From positions 1-10,101 of the forward strand of contig JAQTSP010000076.1 of the NCBI GenBank assembly GCA_028711205.1: a stretch of DNA of 10,101 nucleotides, in the 5' to 3' direction. How positions within the stretch are numbered: the first letter of the stretch is position 1; each line of letters starts with the position of its first letter. Made by a program: the position numbers and the translations under genes. A model generated the notes under the pieces. That model was not told where the DNA came from, ran no database searches, and saw only the letters and a program-made list of their open reading frames with translations. This DNA is from Eubacteriales bacterium. GTDB taxonomy: Bacteria; Bacillota; Clostridia; Christensenellales; SZUA-584. This document shows, piece by piece, positions 6,218 through 10,101 of the stretch.

Positions 6218-9200
6218 ATGAAAGCGATTAAAACGATTAAACAGCTTGAGAATATCAAAACGGCGTATAACGACGAGCAGGCAAAATACAAACACCGTGT
6301 CTACGTTTGCAGCGGCGCGGGCTGCGTTTCGTCGGGATGTGCGCTTGTACGCGATGCTGTTTTGAGCGAGATAGAAAAATTGGGACTTACGGGCGACGTC
6401 AGGGTGTATGAGACCGGATGCATGGGTACCTGCGCGGTTGGCCCTGTAATGCTTGTGATGCCGGAGAGGGTGTTTTATACCGAGCTTGACGAGGATAAAG
6501 CAAAAGAGATCGTGCGTACGCATATCGCGGGTGGCAAGATGATCGAAAAGTATACGTTCTTTGACAATTCGCTGGAGAAGCACGTACCGGTCATCGACGA
6601 TATCGGTTTCTTCAAGAATCAGGTGAAAGTCGCGCTTCGCAACTGCGGGGCGATCGAATACGGCCACCTTGAGGCATCTGTCGCAAACGGCGGATATTTT
6701 GCGGCATACAAGTCGCTTTGTGATATGACACCCGAGCAAGTCGTCGGTGAAGTCAAAAAATCGGGACTGAAAGGCCGCGGCGGCGCCGGATTCCCGACGG
6801 GCATCAAATGGGACGCCGCGCTGAAACAGGATAATGATAAGAAATATATCGTATGCAACGCCGATGAGGGCGACCCCGGTGCATTTATGGACAGGAGCAT
6901 CATCGAGGGCGACCCGCATACGGTGATAGAGGGTATGCTCATCGCGGGCTACGCGATCGGCGCAAAAATGGGGTATATCTATGTGCGCGCCGAATACCCG
7001 ATTGCTGTTGACAGAATGACGGCGGCAATCAAGGAAGCAAGAGAAGCGGGGCTTTTGGGCGACGACATATTCGGCAGCGGATTCACGTTTGATATCGAAC
7101 TTAGAATCGGCGCGGGCGCGTTTGTCTGCGGCGAAGAGACCGCTCTGATGTCATCGATAGAGGGCAACCGCGGTGAGCCGAAGCAGAAACCGCCGTTCCC
7201 GTTCCAGAGAGGACTTTTTGGCAACCCGACGATCATCAACAACGTTGAGACGCTGGCCAACGTTCCTGTCATTATCGACAAGGGCGGCCCGTGGTACGCG
7301 CAGTACGGCACCGAGGACAGCAAGGGTACCAAGGTATTCGCGCTGGCCGGCGACGTCGTCAACACGGGTATCGTCGAGGTGCCGATCGGTATACCTTTGG
7401 GCGATATCATATTTGAGATCGGCGGCGGAACGTCGAATAAAAAGAAATTTAAAGCGGCGCAGATCGGCGGCCCGTCAGGCGGATGCGTGACGACCGAGAA
7501 CCTGAACGTACCGACGGACTATGAGCCGCTCAAAGAACTGGGCGCTATCATGGGCTCTGGCGGACTCATCGTGATGAACGAGGATGCGTGCATGGTGGAC
7601 ACGGCGCGGTTCTTCATGGACTTTATCAGGGATGAGTCGTGCGGGAAGTGCACCGCGTGCCGCATCGGCACCAAGCGCATGCTCGAGATATTGGAGCGCA
7701 TCACACAGGGCCAGGGCGAGGAAGGCGATGTCGAGCTTTTGGTCGAGCTGGGCGAGACGATCAAGGAGACCGCAATGTGCGGACTTGGCCAGACGGCGCC
7801 GAACCCGGTGCTTTCAACGATCAAATATTTCCGTGAGGAATATGACGAGCACATCAGAAACAAATATTGCAGAGCCGGCGTATGCTCCGAGCTGTTTATA
7901 TCGCCGTGCGAGAACACCTGCCCGGCGAACGTCAACGTGCCGGGGTATATGGCGCTGATCGCGGCGGGGCGGTTTACCGACGCGTACAGGCTGATACGGC
8001 AGGAGAATCCGTTCCCGGCGGTGTGCGGCCGTATATGCACGCGGCCGTGCGAAAGCAAGTGCCGCAGGCGGACGGTAGACGAGGCGCTGGCTATTTGCGA
8101 CCTCAAGCGGTTTGTTGCCGACTACGCGTTAAAGCATGAGGAATCTATTGAGAGAGACCCCGCATTCCCTCGAAACGGCAAGAGCGTGGCCATACTTGGC
8201 GCAGGCGCTTCGGGGCTGACATGCGCGTATTATCTCGCGCGCATCGGCTATGACGTCGACGTGTTCGAGGCGCATGATACCGCGGGCGGCGTGCTGGTAT
8301 ACGGCATACCCGAATACCGGCTTCCCAAAGACGTGCTTGCACACGAAGTGAAGCTGATCGAACAGGAAGGCGTCAGGATACATCTGAAGTCAGAGATCGG
8401 CCGTGACAGGTTTAAAGAGTTAAGAGCTAAGTATGATTCGATATATATCGCGACAGGTGCGCGGCTGCCGCAGAAGATCAATATACCCGGCGAAAACCTG
8501 CCGGGCGTGCTGCACGGCATCGAGTTTTTAAAGCGCGCCAATACGCATCAGAAGATGGATATGGGCAAAAACGTTGTTGTGATCGGCGGCGGTAATACCG
8601 CGATCGACTCGGCGCGTACCGCCTTAAGGCTGGGCGCGAAAAAGGTAACAATACTGTACAGGCGGATGATCGACGCGATGCCGGCATATGAGCTTGAGGT
8701 ACGTGAGGCGATGGAGGAAGGCATCGGTATCATCGAACTCGCGGCGCCTATGCGCTTTATACCGGGCAAGGATGGCCGTGTGGGCAAGATCGAATGCGTT
8801 AAGATGAAGCTTGGCGAATTTGACAAGTCGGGCAGGCGGCGTTCTGTACTGGCCGAAGGGTCGAACTTTACGGTCGATGCCGATATGGTCATACCGGCCA
8901 TCAGCCAGTACGCGGATTTTCCGTTTATCGGCAGGGACGAGATCGGCCTCACGGAATGGGGCACATTCTTAACCGAGAGGGATACGCAGATGACGACGAT
9001 GGACGGCGTGTTTGCCGGCGGCGACGTGACGCGCGGGCCTGATGAGGTGATACGCGCCATCGCGGACGGCAAGAAAGCCGCGATCTCTATCGACAAATAT
9101 CTCGGCGGCAAAGGCCAGCTCAATAAGGGCGAGCCGATCGATATCCCGGAGGTCCCGGATGACGAAGAAGTGATCGCCCATAGACGGTTCCCGGTCGAGA

Positions 9201-9310
9201 TGCTTGATCCCGAAACGCGCAAAGACTCTTTCGATGAAGTCTTAAAAGGATATCATCGGCTGAACGCGATGGCGGAAGCGATGCGCTGTCTGCATTGTGA
9301 AAGGAGGTAG
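6218..9310 (+). CDS. NuoF/HydB-like NADH:FMN subunit fused to a GltD/NfnB-like FAD-NAD(P)H oxidoreductase module
   Basis: A 1030-aa fusion preceded by GGGGGTGAG. Residues 25-105 are a NuoE-like thioredoxin-fold domain with [2Fe-2S] ligands C31, C36, C68 and C72. Residues ~130-470 are the NuoF core: the glycine-rich stretch GLKGRGGAGFPTG (183-195), NADEGDPGAFMDR (214-226) and GAGAFVCGEETAL (298-310) bind FMN and NADH. A [4Fe-4S] site follows: C475, C478, C481 (CGKCTAC) and C521. HydB relatives end in a two-cluster ferredoxin domain; here the linker KYCRAGVC (C551/C556) leads instead into a GltD-type N-terminal Fe-S domain (C564, C568, C603, C607, C611, C615). Next come an FAD Rossmann motif GAGASG (661-666), a second dinucleotide motif GGGNTA (790-795) with ILYRR, which favours NADPH, and the FAD-closing GGD (934-936). 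The protein ends AMRCLHCERR. It is cytosolic. The predicted role is to couple NADH and a second, probably NADPH, pool through flavins. The exact reaction is inferred. Confidence 0.93.
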   Translation: MKAIKTIKQLENIKTAYNDEQAKYKHRVYVCSGAGCVSSGCALVRDAVLSEIEKLGLTGDVRVYETGCMGTCAVGPVMLVMPERVFYTELDEDKAKEIVRTHIAGGKMIEKYTFFDNSLEKHVPVIDDIGFFKNQVKVALRNCGAIEYGHLEASVANGGYFAAYKSLCDMTPEQVVGEVKKSGLKGRGGAGFPTGIKWDAALKQDNDKKYIVCNADEGDPGAFMDRSIIEGDPHTVIEGMLIAGYAIGAKMGYIYVRAEYPIAVDRMTAAIKEAREAGLLGDDIFGSGFTFDIELRIGAGAFVCGEETALMSSIEGNRGEPKQKPPFPFQRGLFGNPTIINNVETLANVPVIIDKGGPWYAQYGTEDSKGTKVFALAGDVVNTGIVEVPIGIPLGDIIFEIGGGTSNKKKFKAAQIGGPSGGCVTTENLNVPTDYEPLKELGAIMGSGGLIVMNEDACMVDTARFFMDFIRDESCGKCTACRIGTKRMLEILERITQGQGEEGDVELLVELGETIKETAMCGLGQTAPNPVLSTIKYFREEYDEHIRNKYCRAGVCSELFISPCENTCPANVNVPGYMALIAAGRFTDAYRLIRQENPFPAVCGRICTRPCESKCRRRTVDEALAICDLKRFVADYALKHEESIERDPAFPRNGKSVAILGAGASGLTCAYYLARIGYDVDVFEAHDTAGGVLVYGIPEYRLPKDVLAHEVKLIEQEGVRIHLKSEIGRDRFKELRAKYDSIYIATGARLPQKINIPGENLPGVLHGIEFLKRANTHQKMDMGKNVVVIGGGNTAIDSARTALRLGAKKVTILYRRMIDAMPAYELEVREAMEEGIGIIELAAPMRFIPGKDGRVGKIECVKMKLGEFDKSGRRRSVLAEGSNFTVDADMVIPAISQYADFPFIGRDEIGLTEWGTFLTERDTQMTTMDGVFAGGDVTRGPDEVIRAIADGKKAAISIDKYLGGKGQLNKGEPIDIPEVPDDEEVIAHRRFPVEMLDPETRKDSFDEVLKGYHRLNAMAEAMRCLHCERR

Positions 9311-9315
9311 TGGTA

Positions 9316-10101
9316 ATGGTTAATTTAACGATTAACGGAAAGAGCGTGACTGTGCCCGAAGATACGACGATCATGGAAGCCGCCAAAACCGTCGGTATCC
9401 AGATACCCGGCCTGTGCCATCTCGAAAAAACGCACAAGTTCGGTTCGTGCCGTATATGCGTCGTCGAGGTTGAGGGCGCGAAGACTCTGCAGGCCTCCTG
9501 CCTTGCGAAGGTGGGCGAGGGCATGGTTGTCAATACGAACTCGCCGAAGGTGCGCCACGCGCGCCGTGTGCTCTATGAGCTTCTATTGTCCGATCATGAT
9601 AAAGACTGCTTAAGCTGCACCCGCAACCAGTCTTGCGAGCTTCAGGAGCTGGGCAAGACGCTCGGCGTCGATGAGACGCGCTTTGAGGGCGAACATTCGG
9701 AATTCAATATCGATACTTCGATAGCGATTACGAGGAATATGTCAAAATGCGTGCTGTGCCGCCGCTGCGTGACGGTGTGCAACGAGGTGCAGGGCACCGG
9801 CATTTTGAACGCGCAGAACCGCGGGTTTGATACGGAGATCGGGCCGGCGATGGATCTGCCCATCGGCAGCGTGAACTGTGTGTTCTGCGGACAGTGCACC
9901 GTCGTGTGCCCGGTCGGCGCGCTGAAAGAAACGGACGCGATCAAAAAAGTATGGCGGGCGATAGGCGATCCCAAAAAGCGTGTCGTCGTGCAGGTTGCGC
10001 CGGCGATACGTGTGGCGATCGGTGAAGAGTTTGGTTTGGAGCCCGGTTCGAGAGTTACGGGCAAGCTTGCCCGCGCACTCGAAACGCTTGGGTTTGATGA
10101 C
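9316..10101 (+). CDS. HydA/NuoG-like iron-sulfur subunit, probably [FeFe]-hydrogenase-type (3'-partial)
   Basis: The first 262 residues of a protein cut by the window edge. AAGGAGG (9301-9307) overlaps the preceding stop and stands 8 nt before the ATG, implying translational coupling. The Fe-S relay is complete: a [2Fe-2S] plant-ferredoxin domain (C34, C45, C48, C62), a His-ligated [4Fe-4S] (H94, C98, C101, C107), and a 2x[4Fe-4S] ferredoxin domain (C145, C148, C151, C155 and C188, C191, C194, C198). After these, VVVQVAPAIRVAIGEEFG (223-240) followed by VTGKLARALETLGFDD is the characteristic opening of the [FeFe]-hydrogenase large domain and favours HydA over NuoG. The H-cluster cysteines lie beyond the window, so catalysis cannot be confirmed. 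A HydA-like electron-wire subunit without an H-cluster, as in transhydrogenase complexes, remains possible. With the two upstream genes it forms the order expected of HydCBA-type complexes. Confidence 0.88.
   Translation, partial: MVNLTINGKSVTVPEDTTIMEAAKTVGIQIPGLCHLEKTHKFGSCRICVVEVEGAKTLQASCLAKVGEGMVVNTNSPKVRHARRVLYELLLSDHDKDCLSCTRNQSCELQELGKTLGVDETRFEGEHSEFNIDTSIAITRNMSKCVLCRRCVTVCNEVQGTGILNAQNRGFDTEIGPAMDLPIGSVNCVFCGQCTVVCPVGALKETDAIKKVWRAIGDPKKRVVVQVAPAIRVAIGEEFGLEPGSRVTGKLARALETLGFDD

Noticed and set aside
6161..6919. Long minus-strand open frames beneath the redox operon, and similar antisense frames under the first gene
   Set aside because: They lie opposite strongly supported coding sequence, have no RBS or recognisable motif, and are typical shadow frames of GC-biased codons.

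Overview
The window reads like a chromosomal segment of an anaerobic, fermentative Clostridia-type Firmicute. Pointers are strong Shine-Dalgarno sites (GGAGG/AAGGAGG), AT-rich intergenic regions between moderately GC-rich genes, frequent ATA isoleucine codons, and a multi-Fe-S NADH/ferredoxin-type redox operon. A Christensenellales-like gut anaerobe would fit, but that placement is a guess. No tRNA, rRNA, CRISPR array, insertion sequence or phage structural gene is visible.

Layout. (1) 1-1911, +: the 3' part of a large tyrosine-rich, probably extracytoplasmic beta-propeller-like protein whose start is outside the window. (2) 2093-3271, +: a PLP-dependent alpha-oxoamine synthase (glycine C-acetyltransferase / 8-amino-7-oxononanoate synthase family). 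It is full length and intact except for one in-frame TAA at codon 51, inside the conserved SNNY motif. It has its own candidate promoter and ends at a good intrinsic terminator. (3) 3409-3954, +: a small HD-domain phosphohydrolase. (4) Convergent to it on the minus strand, an unrecognised four-CxxC zinc-ribbon protein (3987-4565) and an OmpR/PhoB-type response regulator (4684-5355) with no histidine kinase in view. (5) A 336-bp AT-rich divergent intergenic region carrying repeated TTGTGAA/TTTTCATAA elements. (6) From 5692 to the right edge, +: a tightly packed redox operon of three genes. These are a NuoE/HydC-like [2Fe-2S] subunit, a 1030-aa fusion of a NuoF/HydB-like FMN subunit with a GltD/NfnB-like FAD/NAD(P)H module, and the N-terminal 262 residues of a HydA/NuoG-like iron-sulfur subunit.

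How the genes fit together. The operon encodes the HydBC-type core of flavin-based electron-bifurcating enzymes (NADH site, FMN, NuoE-type [2Fe-2S]) with an Fe-S wire in the third subunit. The C-terminal ferredoxin domain normally found on HydB is replaced by a GltD/NfnB-like module that should bind FAD and probably NADPH. The complex may therefore join NAD(H), NADP(H), ferredoxin and possibly H2. The deciding residues, the H-cluster motifs of the third subunit, lie beyond the window, so a bifurcating [FeFe] hydrogenase and a Stn/Nfn-like transhydrogenase both remain open. The divergent response regulator and the repeats between it and the operon are the natural candidates for control.

The strongest points for follow-up are the NuoF-GltD fusion, the nonsense codon in the oxoamine synthase gene, the repeat-rich divergent promoter region, and the non-canonical acidic pocket of the response regulator.
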